A stretch of 64,000 nt of DNA, taken from positions 1,240,001 to 1,304,000 of the forward strand of contig NZ_CP197418.1 in the NCBI RefSeq assembly GCF_052161655.1, written 5' to 3'. The DNA is from Novipirellula sp052161655 (GTDB lineage Bacteria; Planctomycetota; Planctomycetia; Pirellulales; Pirellulaceae). The notes under the pieces were generated by a model. That model was given only the letters and a program-made list of their open reading frames with translations. It ran no database searches and was not told where the DNA came from. Both the position numbers and the translations under genes were made by a program. Below are positions 1 through 15,000 of this stretch, in pieces (position 1 is the stretch's first letter; each line of letters starts with the position of its first letter).

Positions 1-2
1 GC

Positions 3-3000
3 GGATTGCGGTCAGACCTTGTGGCCGGAGCTGACAGTGTGATTGGGGGTGGCACGGCGACGGGCCCGCTCACGATCAACGCGGACTCCGTCGATTTCAG
101 CGGCACGCTTAACGTCCAGTCCAGTGGCGACTTGGCGCTCCAACCTCGCACGCCCAGCACGGCGATCAACCTGGGTGGCGGAGTTGCGGACAATGGATTG
201 CAATTGGATGCGGCGGAACTGGCGTTCCTGACCGATGGTTTCGCAAGCATCAACCTCGGTGACGCGATCAGTGGCACCGGTGCGGTCCTTATCGACAACG
301 CGGTGTTCACCGATCCGGTGGCGATTTACGGTGGCTCGATTTCGGTCGACAACGGTTTGGCCGGCGACGGCGGAACAGCGCTGATCACATTGGATGCAGC
401 GACACCCGGTCAAAACATCAACATCAACACCGGCACGGTCTCTGATGCGAGTGCATTCGTGACGGTCTTTGCAGGCGACGATTTCACAATTGCGTCGGGA
501 GCGACGATCAATGCGCCCGTTGGGCCAGTCTCGATCAACGTTGACCAGACGCCGGATGCCGACGTGGGTGTTGGCTCGACCGTCATACTCGACGGTTTTA
601 TTAACACTCCGTCAGTGATCACGGTGACCGGCGGAAATGATGCCGACACTTTCACTCCCCGTGCATCCTCCTCATTTGACATCGTTGGCGGCGATCCAGT
701 CTCGAGCCCTGGGGATACGCTGAATATCGTTGGACTGTTTGAACCGATTTCGTTGCGTGATGGCTCCGTCAACTACGGCAATTCGTCCAGCACGTTCTCG
801 GGCATCGAGAACATGATCGTTTCGAATACCAGCGGCATCACTGTGATAGGCGATGTCACCAACGATAATCTCAGCATGCGTGCTCATCCAACGCTCCCCA
901 ACAACGCTATCTTGTCACTCAACGGCGGGCCTGACGTTATTTTTGATACAACGGCCGTGACAGGCGTGGATTTCATCGGCAGTGACGGTGACGATACACT
1001 GTCCGTCGATTTCAGTGATGGTGTCTTCACAACCAATATTAATTTTGATGGTGGTCTGAATCTCAGCACTAACCCTGGCGACCAATTGGTATTAGTAGGC
1101 CCGGCACCGTCGCCAGTCAATCAAATGACGTTCAATTACGCGAACGCAAATGATGGTTCGGTCGACATCGATGGGCTAGCGGTGATTAACTACACCGGCT
1201 TGGAGCCAATCACTTCGACCGTCACCGCGACGAACGTGACATTGAATTACAGCGGCATAGGTGAAACGATCGACGTGACCCAGTCGGGCACGGACATCAC
1301 TGTCGATTCGACGGTGGGTGAGATCACGACGTTCCCCGCGCCGACCGATAGCTTTATGATCGACACCGGCGGTGGGGCCGACGTCGTGAATATCAACGGC
1401 CTGAGTGCTGACTTCGCAAACGGATTCTTTATCACCGATCCGGATGTCGATGATACCGTTAACTTTGTCACGACGCCAACGGTGATCACGACCGGTCGGC
1501 TGACGTCGACGGCCCCAACGTCCAACATTGACACTGATTTGTCGGTCGATGGAGTCATTGTCTTGGGTAACGGTGGACCCGGCGTGGTCAACACCAACGC
1601 GACGATCACTACGACGACAGGAATCAACTTTTTAGATCCCGTCGTGTTGACGGGCGACACGGTCGTCAACGCCAGTGGAACAGGTGGCGTTGTCATCTTC
1701 GGCTTGGATGGTGCACGTAACCTGACCATCAATGACACAACCACTGGAGGGAATGGAACCATCATCACAAATGGGGTTGGAACGCTGATTCCACCGACCA
1801 GCCTGACCGTTAACAGCACAACGTCGTTTGCGACCGTCGACGTGATTACGACCGGAGACCAAGTCTACAACGCACCGGTGTTGTTGCCGATCGCCAGCAA
1901 CTTTACGAGTACAGCAGGCGGCAATCTCACGTTTAACTCCACGGTGGATGCGCTCGCCGCCCCCGGCATGTTTACCACTTTAACCACCGGAACAACGACA
2001 TTCGCCGATGTCATCGGCGGGATCAATCCGCTGAATACTTTGAATGTAACGACGGGTGGCCCTTTTGTGATCGCCGCGGACGTTAATATCTTCGGCGACA
2101 TCACCATCCTGGTCCCCGATTTGGCTGCAGCTGGCGACGACTTGACGATTGCCAGTCCCGCAGTGATCAATGCGGGCAATTTCATTGCGACCGTTGGTGA
2201 CAACGTCGACGTTCAGTCCGGAGCAACGATTTCGGTACCTCTGGGTGTGATCGATATCCAAGCGGACTCGGGTATCGACCCAGACGCCGAAGGTGCGACC
2301 GTGTCGTTTAACGGCACCGCGACGACGTCCAGCGGCGTGTTCCTGAGAGGTGGCGACAACGCTGACCTTTTCTCGATAACGCCTCAGCCAGGAACTACAT
2401 TTGATGTGTTTGGGAATCTTCCGGGCGTATCCCCCGGTGACGTGTTAAACATCGACGCCGGAGGCGTGGACGTCAGCATCGATGCGACAACCGGTGCGAT
2501 CACGGTGGCCGTCGCGCAAGCCTTTTCGGTCACCGATATCGAAGATCTTTCGTTTAGCAACATTGGGACATTGAACTTAACTGGCGGCGCTCTCGCTGAG
2601 TCGGTCACGATCGCGGGTGACCCGAATGTTGTCGGCGGCGATCTGTTGACGGTTGCCGGTTCAACGTATGCGATCAGTACGGTGACCAGTTTGGTGTTCG
2701 ATGGCGGTGGCGAGGACGACACGTTTATCTTTGACGCGTCGACGGCAATGCCGACCACTCCGGTGACGTTCAACGGTCAATCGCAGGGTGGCGGAGGCGT
2801 GGGCGACGTGTTGAGAGTGCTAGGCACGTTCACGACACAAACATTGAACTACGCCGCGCCGGTGCTGCCTGACGGGAACAACGGCAGCGTCGATCTTGAC
2901 GGCACGGTGATCACCTACACGGGCCTGGAGCCGATCAACGCCGGGAACGCCGCCGACACGATCTTGAACTTCAACACCGGACTGGCGAACAACGCGACGC

Positions 3001-6000
3001 TTCAGGACAGTCTTGCCAATGTCGGTGCGATCGAAATTGTTGACAACGGTGCCACGTTCGAGGATACCGTGATCCCGAATCCGACGAACTCGTTGACGGT
3101 GAACTTGGGAGATCAAGGTGACACACTGGATGTCAATACACTCGATGCCGGATACGCAGCGTCACTGACCATCAACGGAGGATCGTCTGCGAGTGACAAT
3201 GTTCAACTCAATAGCGTCGATCTAATCAACACGCCTGGCCGCGGGTTGCGAGTCACCGAAGTCGAGTCTTTCGACATGTCTGGCGGCACGATTTCCGGGA
3301 ACTCGGCGCCCATTGGTGGCGGGATCCTGATCGAGAACTCGACCAGCGTTACGCAAACCGTTGCGAACATTACGGGCACCACGATTTCGGGGAATACCGC
3401 GACCGCAAGCGTACTGCCGACCGACGGCGGTGGCGGTGTCTACAACCGCGGAGCCAACGTCACAATTACTGCTGCAGATATTTCTGGCAACACCGCTACC
3501 GCCGGTAATGGCAGTGGTGGTGGCTTTAGTGAAGGCGGCATATTCACGGTCACCGGCTCGACCGTATCGAACAACGATCGTTTCGGATTCCGCTATTCCG
3601 ATGCGACCGTTTCACTCACTGGCAACACATTCACAGGGAATGTGGCGGGTGTGATTGGCCCGCTGCCAGGCACGACGGCCGGCAACGACAACATCGTTGT
3701 TTCGGCGACGACCGTGACGATTGGAACCAACGTGCTCACGTACGATGCGAGCGTTGGTCCGTTGACGATCGATGGTGGTGACGGCGACGACACATTGACG
3801 ATCGATGTCTCAGCCGGTCCGATTCCAGTCGCAATCAACTTCAATGGCGCTGGAAACGTGGTCGGCGACGCGATCGTGATTCAAGGCGGCAGTGTCACTG
3901 GCATCGCATTCGATTTCGCCAACGCGAATGACGGTACGATTGACATCGATGGTGCGCCGCTGATCACCTACACCGGATTGGAGCCGATCACGTCAACGAT
4001 TGACGCGGCGAATGTCACGCTTAACTACAGCGCGGTGAATGAAACAATCACGATGGTCGATGCAGGTGGTGGATCCACCACGGTCAACTCTTCCGCCGGA
4101 GAAACCACGACATTCCTCAACCCGACCGATAACTTCGTTATCGACACGGGAGGAGGAGCCGACACGATCTCGATCGACGGAGTCAATATGACTTTGAATG
4201 GTTCGTTCGTGGTCTTTGATCCGAGCGGCCCGACCGACGATATCGTGACTTTCGACAACACACCCACAACGATTACGACAGGTAGTCTCGATCTGTCGGT
4301 ACCGCAAATCGAAATCAATGTGGATCTGACCGTCGATGGCCAGATTTTGCTTGGAGACACGACCGGGACAGGCGAAATCCGCACGGCCGCCAATATCAAT
4401 TCTCAGAGTGATATTTTCCTGGAGGAGCCTGTCAACCTGATCGGGGCGACCGTGATCACCACCAATGACGCGTCGCAGGTGTCGGTGCCCTTTAACATTG
4501 ACGGTGCTCAAGACTTGACGGTGACGGCAGGAACCTTGGTTGAATTTCTCAATCCGACTGGGCTTTCCACGCCACTTGCCAGTTTGAATGTCACAGCGAC
4601 GGTCGGAACGATCACCGTAAGCAACCAGGTCAGTACCGTGGGGGCGCAGACCTACAACTCGCCGCTTCTCATCGACGGCGGGAACGTGATTTTGAGCAGC
4701 ACTGGTGGCGGTACGCTCGCGTTCAACTCGACGGTCGATGCTACTCTCGCCAGCGATTCGCTGACCACCAGTACCAGCGGCATGACAACCTTTAACTCAG
4801 TGGTGGGCGGCAACGCGCCGACGTTAACGTCGCTGGATGTTACGACGGGAGGACCGTTTATCGTTAGCGCGGACATCACGACGTCCGGTGAAATGAATGT
4901 CGTTGTTACCGACACCGCACTGCCGGGTGACGATGCACTGATCATGAGTCCCGCCGTCATCACATCCATTGGGGGTGATGTCACGATCCAGGCGGGCGAC
5001 GACCTCAACTTCGCTTCCGGTGCGACGATCAATGCAGGTGCAGGCCGAACACTGTCATTGACAGTCGATGTATTCGCGATCATCGATCCCGACGTGGGAA
5101 CTGGCGGCACCATCACCATGGACGGCACCGTCAACAGCCTCATGTTTGGGACCATTATAACGGGTGGTGCGGACACCAATGCGATCGCCCTCAGTCCCGG
5201 TATCGCAACCGATTTGACGATTGCCCTGGCCGGAAACAGCACCGGAAGCGTGACGCGTGATGGAATTAGGTTCGATTTCCAGACTATGGACGCCATCGAT
5301 TCGCAGATCACTGCGAACAATCTCAATTTCAACTTTGGACTATTTGCGGAAGCGATCACGGTTAGTGGCGTGGATGCAAGCAATTTCCAGGTGTCATCAA
5401 CTTTCGCGGCAATGTTTCCCGGGGTAACGACAACCACGCTGTATCCGACCGATAGTCTGTCGATCGGTACTTTTGGTGGAGCGGCCACGGTAACCGTCGA
5501 TGGACTAACCCTCGATGTGGTAAACGGCGTTTCCATCACAGATACCGACGCGACAACAGACGACACCGTCAACTTTGCTAACAATCCCACGACCATCACC
5601 ACTGGCAGCATTGATGTTTCAGCGCCGCAGATTGAGATCACATCGGACCTAACCGTCGACGGTCAAATTCGACTGGGAGACGCAACTGGAACCGGCGAGA
5701 TCCGGACGGCAGCCAACATCGTTTCGCAGAATGACATTTTTTTGGAAGAACCGATCAACCTGATCGGGCCCACCTTGGTCACCACTAGTGACACGTCGGA
5801 GGTGTCGTCTGCGTTTTCGATCGACGGCGCTCAAAACCTCACGGTGATCGGGGGCACACTGGCGGAGTTCCTGCAAAGCGTCGGTGTGACGACGCCGCTT
5901 GCAAGTTTTGATGTGACGGCGACGAACGGCTCCGTTCGCGTCAATGACGTCATCACGACGGGATCACAGACGTTCAATTCGCCGGTCTTTACCAACGGCG

Positions 6001-9000
6001 GCGGTCAGCGGATCACGTTTAGCGGTGGCGATCTCAGCTTCCTGTCGACGATTGACGACGGTTCGATTCAAGACTTCTGGGATCTTATTGGAAACACGAT
6101 TACTCTCGGCGGCGCGATCGGTAGCATCGACATGCCGATGCAGGTCACATTCACCGTTCCTGGTCCGATCACCTTCGACCAGGACATTAGTGTGACTGAT
6201 CAACTAGCCGTGGTCGTGCCTGACACGGCCGCGCGCGATGAACGGATCACGATCGCGAGTCCGTCGACGTTTACCTTCGGCTCCATGTCGTTGCAAGCCG
6301 GAGATGTCATCGAGATTCAAAGCGGCGCGTCGTTAATTGGCGACCTGTTACTGATTTCTGTCGATGGTGGTCCCGCGAGTGCCGATCCCGAAGGCGGCTC
6401 GCTCTCAGCGCAGGGGACCTTCATGAGTACGTTCGCGGTCAGGCTTTCTGGAAGCCCTACTCAGGCCGATACATTTTCCATACGCCCTCAGTTAGGGGCC
6501 GCTTTCACCATACAAGCTGATGACCCCGCGACGTCGCCGGGCGATGTGTTGCTGATCGATGCTGGCGGCAGTGCAGTCACCATCGACGTGGCAACGGGCG
6601 AGATCAACATTGATGGAGCTCAGAGCATTACGACGGATACCGTCGAGGATGTTCAATTGAGCAATCTTGGCACGCTCACCATCGATGGCGACGTGACGGA
6701 CGATCTCGTCACCGTCGCCGTCGATCCACTCGTGGCCGGCAACGATCTTATTACGATCAACGGCACAACCCGATACAGCATTGATGGCTTGGGCAACGTT
6801 GTCTTCAATGGCGGTGACGGTGACGACACGTTGGTGGTCGACGTCACAAACGGACTGCCAACTGGCTCGTATGATTTCGCCGGCGGATTGAACGTCAGCA
6901 CGAATCCGGGCGACCAGATTGTTCTGCAAGGTATTTCGCCCGCCCCGATTGACTCGCTGTCGTTTGATTACTTGAGCCTGGATAGCGGTTCGATCGACAT
7001 CGATGGCACGACATTCATCTCCTACACCGGGCTGGAACCGATCACGTCGTCAATCGATGCGGCGAATGTGACACTGAATTACAGCGCGGCAGCCGAGACG
7101 ATCACTGCGATTGATGCGGGTGGCGGATCGACGACCGTCGACTCGACGCTTGGTGAGCTGACGACGTTTGTGAACCCGACCGACAACTTGACGATCAACA
7201 CCGGCGGCGGTGCCGATACCGTTGTGATCGACGGATTGAACATGACATTGGCCGGCGCGTTGTCGATCAACGATCCGAGCGGACCGGAGGACGATACCGT
7301 TAGCTTTTCTGGTAATCCGACTACGATCATCACCGGCACGGTGTTCGCAACCGTGCCAACGGTCAGCGTGACGACGGACGTCTCGGCGGGCGGATTCTTT
7401 GTCGGCACCAACTCGGGAATCGGGGCGATCACATTGGCCGCTGCGATTTCTGGCGGTGGCCAGGCATTCAACGAACCGGTGATCCTTGCTGCCGACACAG
7501 TGCTGACGTCGAGTGACGGAATCGATTTCTCGTTTGCGGTCGACGGTGCAAACAATTTGAGTCTCAGCGCGGCAGCGGATGGCATTCGGTTCTTGGATGC
7601 GGTCGGCGGTCTTTCTCCACTTACAAGCTTGACGATCACTGGTACCGTTCGCACTCTGGTCAGTGGCGATGTGACTAGCACGGGCGACCAGTCATTTGAG
7701 ACTCCGATCATCACCAATGCTGGCGGCAGCGTGATCAACATTGTCAGTTCCGCTGGCACGCTGGCGTTTGGATCAACAATTGACAACGGGTCAGCACCCG
7801 CCGATTCGCTGCTGACCGATTCCGATGGTGAAACGACTTTCGGTGGTGTGATCGGCGGAAACAGTCCGTTGGCAAGTTTGGACGTCAATCCGGCAGAAGA
7901 CTTGTTGATCGCCAACGACATCACCGTGCTTGGCGATATTAACTTGACAATTTCCGACTTCGGAAACTTGACGATCCAAAGTCCGGCAGTGTTAACCAGT
8001 GGCAACCTGAATTCGGTCAATCTGAACATCGCTGACAACATTGATATTCAAGTCGGCTCGACGATCAACACGTCGACGCTGAATGTGATCGCTGACCCAC
8101 CGGTGACGGATGCCGATCCCGGCACCGGATCGACGATTTTCGTCAACGGCACGATCAACGCCACGAACGTGACCAATGTAACCGGCGGAGACGATTCCGA
8201 TACGATCAGCATCACGCCTCAATCAGGGACATCGTTCCAGGTGGACGGTGGTGATCCCGTGACACAGCCTGGAGATTCGCTAACCATTGACGCGGGAGGT
8301 GTGGACGTCACGATCGATGCGGCAACTGGTGCGATCACGATCGGTGGGACTCAGCCGTTTACCGCCAACAACATCGAAAATCTTCGCCTTAGCAATGTTG
8401 CCACGTTGACGATTGCCGGTAGCATCGCTGGCGATATCGTGCAGATTGCTGCGGATCCAAATCAGGTCGGCGACGACTTGCTGAACATCAATGGGATGCC
8501 GCAGCTTACGATTAGCAGCGTAGGGAGCTTGATTTACAACGGGGCCGGCAGCGACGACTTGCTGACTTTTGACGCGACTGCGGGACTGCCGACGACGCCA
8601 GTGACGTTCAATGGCCAAACACAGGACGGATCGATCGGTGGTGACCAGATCGTGATCCAGAACGGAACGGTTACCGATTTGGTACTGAATTATGCCAACG
8701 TAAATGATGGCACCATTCAACTTGATGCCGGTCCGCTAATAACCTACACGGGACTCGAGCCGATCACGTCGACGATCACCGCAGCCAACGTGACGATGAA
8801 TTACAGCAGCAGCGCTGAATCGATCGATGTGACACAGTCGGGCACAGACATCACGGTCAATTCAACGGCTGGTGAATCGACGACGTTTGCTGCCCCAACC
8901 AGCAGCTTTACGATCAATACCGGCGGAGGTGCAGACACCATCATAATCGATGGATTAAATGTTACTTTGGCCAATGAGTTTGCGATCAACGATGCCGGGC

Positions 9001-12000
9001 CCGATGATGATTTGGTGATCTTCGCAAATTTACCGTCGACGATTACTACGGGCGGATTGAACTTGCAAATCGCCCGAGGTCAGGTCAATGCGGACTTGAA
9101 TGTTGGCGGTTTCACAACGCTTGGTCTTGGTGCGCCCGGAAGTCTTGTGGAGCTCGGCGCAAACATCACGTCGTCTGACACGGTAATCTTCAATTCGGCG
9201 GTCAGTTTGACCGCCGCTTCATCAATCACGGCGAACCGCGAAGTTACTTTTGGAGGAATTGTTAACGATGTTAACGGATTGCAGGATTTGACCGTCGGTG
9301 CCGTTGTTGACGGTGTTCGCTTTATCGATGCCGTTTCGCTGGGGTCGTTGACGGTCGCGCCGAGTATCGCGAGAACACAAATCTTCGCGGACATCGATAC
9401 GAACGGAAACCAAACTTACGGTTCGCCGGTTCAAACTAGTCCCAATGGCGGATTGATCAATCTGAATAGCAGGGCGAGGATTGCATTCGTATCAACGCTC
9501 GACAACTTCGGTTCACCGGGTGCGGTGTTAATCACTAGCGAATTTGAAACAAGCTTTGGTGGCGACGTTGGCAGCATTCAGCCGATCGATGATTTGACGG
9601 TTGCCATGACTGGGGACTTGGTCATCACCAACAATATCACGGTCGTGAACTCGCTTGACATCACGGCCGGTGATGGTTCGGGTGACCTTGTCGTTCAATC
9701 GCCTGTTGTCATCGCCACAGATGCGACCGGTTCAGTAAGATTCAATATCGAGAACGACGTAGACATTCAAGCCGGATCAACGATCACGACCGCGAACCTA
9801 GACATCATCGTTGACAACGCCGATTTGGTATCGGTTGACCCCGGTGTTGGGTCATTGGTTTCGGTCTTGGGCACGTTGAACGTAAGCACTTTGACGACGA
9901 TCACCGGTGCCGCAGATGCTGACACGTTCAACATCCTTCCTCAAATTGGTTCCGCATTTAGCGTCGTCGGCGGCGATCCGATAACGTCGCCGGGCGACAG
10001 CATGAACCTGGACGCAGGCGGCGCTGACGTGACAATTGATGCAAGCGGACAGATCACGATCGCGGGCACGGCTCCGATTTCGACGATCGGGATCGAAGAC
10101 CTGACGATCAGCAATGTCGACGTGCTGACCGTTACTGGCGATTTCACCAACGAAACCATGACGCTTGCACCCAATTTGTCGATTCCTGGGCAGGACTTTC
10201 TAAGTTTTGCCGGAGTCACCTACAGGATCAGTAACATCAATCAGTTGGTGTTCGATGGCGGCGACGGTGATGACACATTCGTCTTTGATGCGTCGACGTC
10301 GATGCCGACGACGCCTGTGACGTTCAATGGTCAAGGACAGGACGGATCGAGTGGTGGTGACCAGATTACGGTGCTCGGTTCGTTCACCACTCAAACGTTG
10401 ACTTACACGGCGCCCAGCATCGACGGCAACGATGGCACGATCGACTTGGACGGGACGGTTATCACCTATACCGGTTTGGAACCGATCAATGCGGGCAATT
10501 CAGTCGATACGATCTTGAATTTCAATACCGGTGCGTCGAACAACGCGACACTTCGCAATAGTGCTAATCCGGGTGAGATCGAGATCGTCGACAATGGTGC
10601 CACCTTCGAGGATACGATCCTTCCCAATCCAACAAACTCGTTGACGATCAACTTGGGGGACCAAGGCGACATTCTGGCCGTCAGTGCATTAGACGCCGCT
10701 TTTGCTGCGTCACTGATCATCAACGGCGGCATCGGAACTGATGATGTGTTGCGGCTGGACTTCGCCGATGGCAATCCGATTCCTGCGCTAGGTGTCACAT
10801 TCGTTGGGGGTGTCGGTGGTAACGATTCCATGGAAATCGTCAACGGTAGCGTGTCAACGGTGACACACACGTTCCTCAACGCCAACGATGGCAGCGTCGA
10901 CATTGATGGTGCCGTCATCAATTACGTCGGGCTGGAACCGATTCTGGACAACTTGAACGCGGCGGATCGAGTATTCGATTTCCAAGGCGGGGACGAAACG
11001 ATCACGCTATCAGCCGACGCCAACATCGCTGGCAACAACCTGATTGACTCCACTTTGGGAGAAGCCGTCTCTTTCACCAACCCCACTCGTTCGCTCACGA
11101 TTAACAGTGGTGATGGGGACGATGTGATCAACATCACCACGTTGGATGTCGGAAATCTGTCTTCGCTGATCGTCAACGGTGGCGGTGGAGCATTAGACAC
11201 CTTGAACATGGATGGTGTCAATTTAGACACCGATGGCCAGGGTCGCGGGTTGGAGCTGCGAGAACTCGAAATGGTTGACATCAACACGGGAACGATCAGC
11301 AACAACAATGCCGATCTAATGGGGGGCTTCGGTATCGGTGGCGGTATCCTGATAAGAAATTCAACCAGTGGAACAATTACCACGGCGACGATCGATAGCG
11401 TCATCATTTCGGGTAATACCGCGGAACTGGGCGGCGGCATCTTCGCGTCGGGAGTCAACCTGACGATCGAAGACGCGACCACAATTTCCAATAACAGTGC
11501 AAGTGTGGACGGCGGCGGCGTTTATATCGACGGAGGATCCGTGATGATTTTTTCGACGACCATCGATGGCAACCGAGCCGACGAAAGCGGTGGCGGAGTT
11601 TACGTTGATTCCGGAGCCCTGACGCTGACGAGCTCGAGAATTTCGAACAATCAGGCATTGGGGTCGGATAGCGGAGGCGGGGGTGTTTATCTGTTGGGTT
11701 CTGGAATCACGAGTCCCGCGTTCTCGATTTTTGATACCAGTTTTGCTTCCAACACAGCCCGTTCCGGTGGCGGCGGGCTGGAAATCGTTGACAACCCAGG
11801 CACGATTTCGCTTGGCATCTACGAACTCAATTCGGTCACCGGTGGCATCCTCCAAAACCAAGGGGGTGGGGCAATCGTGCTGTTGGCGGGGAGCTCGTTG
11901 ACGTCGCCTGCGATCTCCATCTCGGGCGTCACCCTTCGTCAAAACAGTGCTCCGACTGGCGGTGGTTTGGCGGCGGTCAATCCGAACCTGACCTTGGATT

Positions 12001-15000
12001 CGGTGCTCATCGAAAACAATTCGACCATTGACGTGGGTGGTGGCTTCCCGACCGAGGGCGTGGGGGGAGGGATCGCTGCGATTGGTGATGACCAAGGCGG
12101 ATCAATCACCATTCTCAATTCAAAAATCCAAAACAACACGGCCGTCAACGACGCGGGCGGGATTGGCGTCGCGGACGTGGATTTGTCACTGACCGATACG
12201 ACGATTACCAGCAACGGATTTTCGGTTGCCATCGGTGGTCGAGCGGGCGGTATCGGCATACAGGGCGTCCAACGAACACCGGTGCTGACGGCAAACCGCG
12301 TCACGATTGACAATAACGTTTCAACGGGCGATGGCGGCGGCGTGGCGCTGCTTGGTGCTGGGTTGGACTTCACCAACGTCACGATCAGCGACAACGACTC
12401 CGGGGCAGCGGGTGGTGGGATCGCCTATGACAACAATGATGGTTCGGTAATTCGATCGATTCGGTTCAGTACAATCACCTCGAATACCGCCGCCTCAGCG
12501 GGCTTGAATGTCGTGGCAATCGGCAGTCCGATCGACGTCACCGGTACGATCTTCAACGACGGTGACACGGCGGCTGCGGGTGTGCTGAATTCGCTCGGCG
12601 GCAATCTCGACAGTGGCAACACGAGCGGATTGAACCAGCCAACTGATCAAATTAACACGGATCCTCTACTTGGCCTGCTGCAAAACAATGGTGGTCCGGT
12701 CTTCACGCACGCGTTGTTGTCGGGAAGCCCGGCGATCGATTCGGGACCCGCCTCCGGGCCGGCGACGGACGCACGAGGCGTGGCGCGGCCGATCGATGGA
12801 GACAACAACGGGTCGGCGTTGTTTGACATCGGGGCGTACGAAGGCGAGTCGCCCTTGATGTTGATCGTGGATGATGTGACGGTTGATGAGGGCGCAGGAA
12901 CGGCCACCGTTAGCGTCCGTTTGAACGTAGCCGTGGCGGCTCCCTTTACCGTTGACTTTGCCACGTCCGATGGAACGGCGATGCAACCGGGTGATTATGC
13001 AACCGCGACCGGCACGTTGAACTTCGCTGGAACCGCTGGCGAGACTCAAACGTTTACCGTCTCGATCCTCGATGACGCGATTGTTGAGGCAACCGAGACG
13101 GTCAACATCGCGCTTTCGAATCCATCGAACGTGGGAATTGATGTGACCGACACCGGAATCTTGTTCATCACCGACAACGATACCGCGACGTTGACGGTGA
13201 ATGATGTAACGGTCAACGAAGACGCTGGAACGGCAACGGTTTCCGTCACGGTCGACAATGCTGTTCAATCAGGCTTCACCGTTGACTATGCGACTGTTGA
13301 TGGAACAGCGATTCAGCCCGACGATTACACTTCGGCGTCAGGGATTCTGGCGTTCATTGGAACTGCTGGTGAAACTCAAACCTTCACGGTTTCGATCATC
13401 AACGACACGCTCGTCGAACCCAGCGAATTCTTCACAATTGCGTTGTCCAATGCCTCCAACAACTCTGTCAACGTCACTGACACTGCGACGATCACGATCC
13501 TCGACAACGTCGTTCAGACGCCATTTTTAATAACAGGCCATGTCTATTGTGACGCAAACGGTAGTGGTGCCGAAGAGCCGGGTGAAGCCTTGTCTTCGGT
13601 GCGTGTGTTTGCCGACGGCAATGGAAATCGTCGATTTGACCTTGGCGAACTTGAAGCGACGACCGATTCGCAAGGCAATTATCAGTTTGCAAATATTCCA
13701 CAAGGCGACTACATCTTGGTCGCTGAAATCCCTGCAACGTGTGCAGTGATTCCGGCTAACCCAGGGGTTGTTCAAACGCTCTTGGACGTTGGCAATTTAG
13801 CTCGTTCCATCCAAGCCGTTGATCGCGATGGCGATGGCGACAAGGATCTCGTTATTGCAAGTGATTTAGATGGATCGCTTCAAACGCTGATAAATGAATC
13901 AGGTGATTTGATCGTCGGCCAAAAAACGTCACTCGGCCCTCGTTTACAGAAAATCGCCGTCCCAAGAAACTCTCTGGACACTTCATCCATGATCGCGGTC
14001 GTTGGCATCGGCAGCGGTGGCGCCGATAGTCCAGGAAGCGTTTATTTCGGTTCCAACACGTTTACTTCGGCTCAGACCGGCAACGGTCCGATCGATGTAT
14101 TGTTGGATGATTTCAATGGTGATGGAATCAATGAAATTCTGACTGCATCGTTCCGATCTTCATCGCTTCAATTGATTTCGCCCAGTGGATTGTTTGCGCC
14201 ACGCGACATTGAAACTTCGACCACTCAATTACTTTCGATTTCAAGCGGCGACGTTGATGGAGACGGTGATATTGATATTATCGCCGGAGGCTACGGCTAT
14301 GGCTCAGCGGAATCATCGGGCGTGCTCTCCTCGGGTGATAGTGAAATTAATGTGCTGCTTAACGATGGCTTTGGAAACTTTACTCCCGCGAAATCCAACG
14401 GTGCCCCGTTACGAGGTAAGTTTGTCACTATCAAGACAGTCGATCTTGACAACGATGACGTTTCTGAAATCGCGGCGATTTCTCGAGGTGCAGGGACCGC
14501 CAGCAGTTCGCTGATTGTTTACACCTTAAGTAATGGAACGCTTGTCCAAACCAGCTCGCTGGCAATCCCTGCCAAGGCGTCTGCATTCGATTTCGGTGAT
14601 TTGGATGGAGACTCACTCAAGGACGTTGTGGTCGCCAGCGAAGCCGAAAACAGAGTTGTATTCTATCGTGCGATAGGAAACGGTAACTTCCAGCAGATTC
14701 AATCAGTCGAGAACATTCCCAGCCCAACCGATCTGACCCTCGTTGATTTTGATGGCGATGGCCGCGACGAGGTTGCTGTCGCAAATCTATACCGCAGGCA
14801 AGCAAGTCCAGGTGATACGTCGCCGTATCTGCCGAGCACGGTCACATTGCTTCGACTTAACACGACGCAGCAGGGTGTGCTAGTCGAACAAGATCCAGTC
14901 ATTGCCGACTTCTCTTTTGGAAGTGCAACGATGACACGTCGTTTGGACGTAAATGTCGACACGAAGATTACCGCAGGCGATGCGCTTCAAGTCATTAACG

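Noticed and set aside
4652..8041. Long minus-strand open frames (329 and 320 codons) opposite the first giant gene
   Set aside because: They are antisense to a repeat-rich gene with strong codon bias; their translations have no signal, domain or start context and repeat the same pattern wherever the module repeats.
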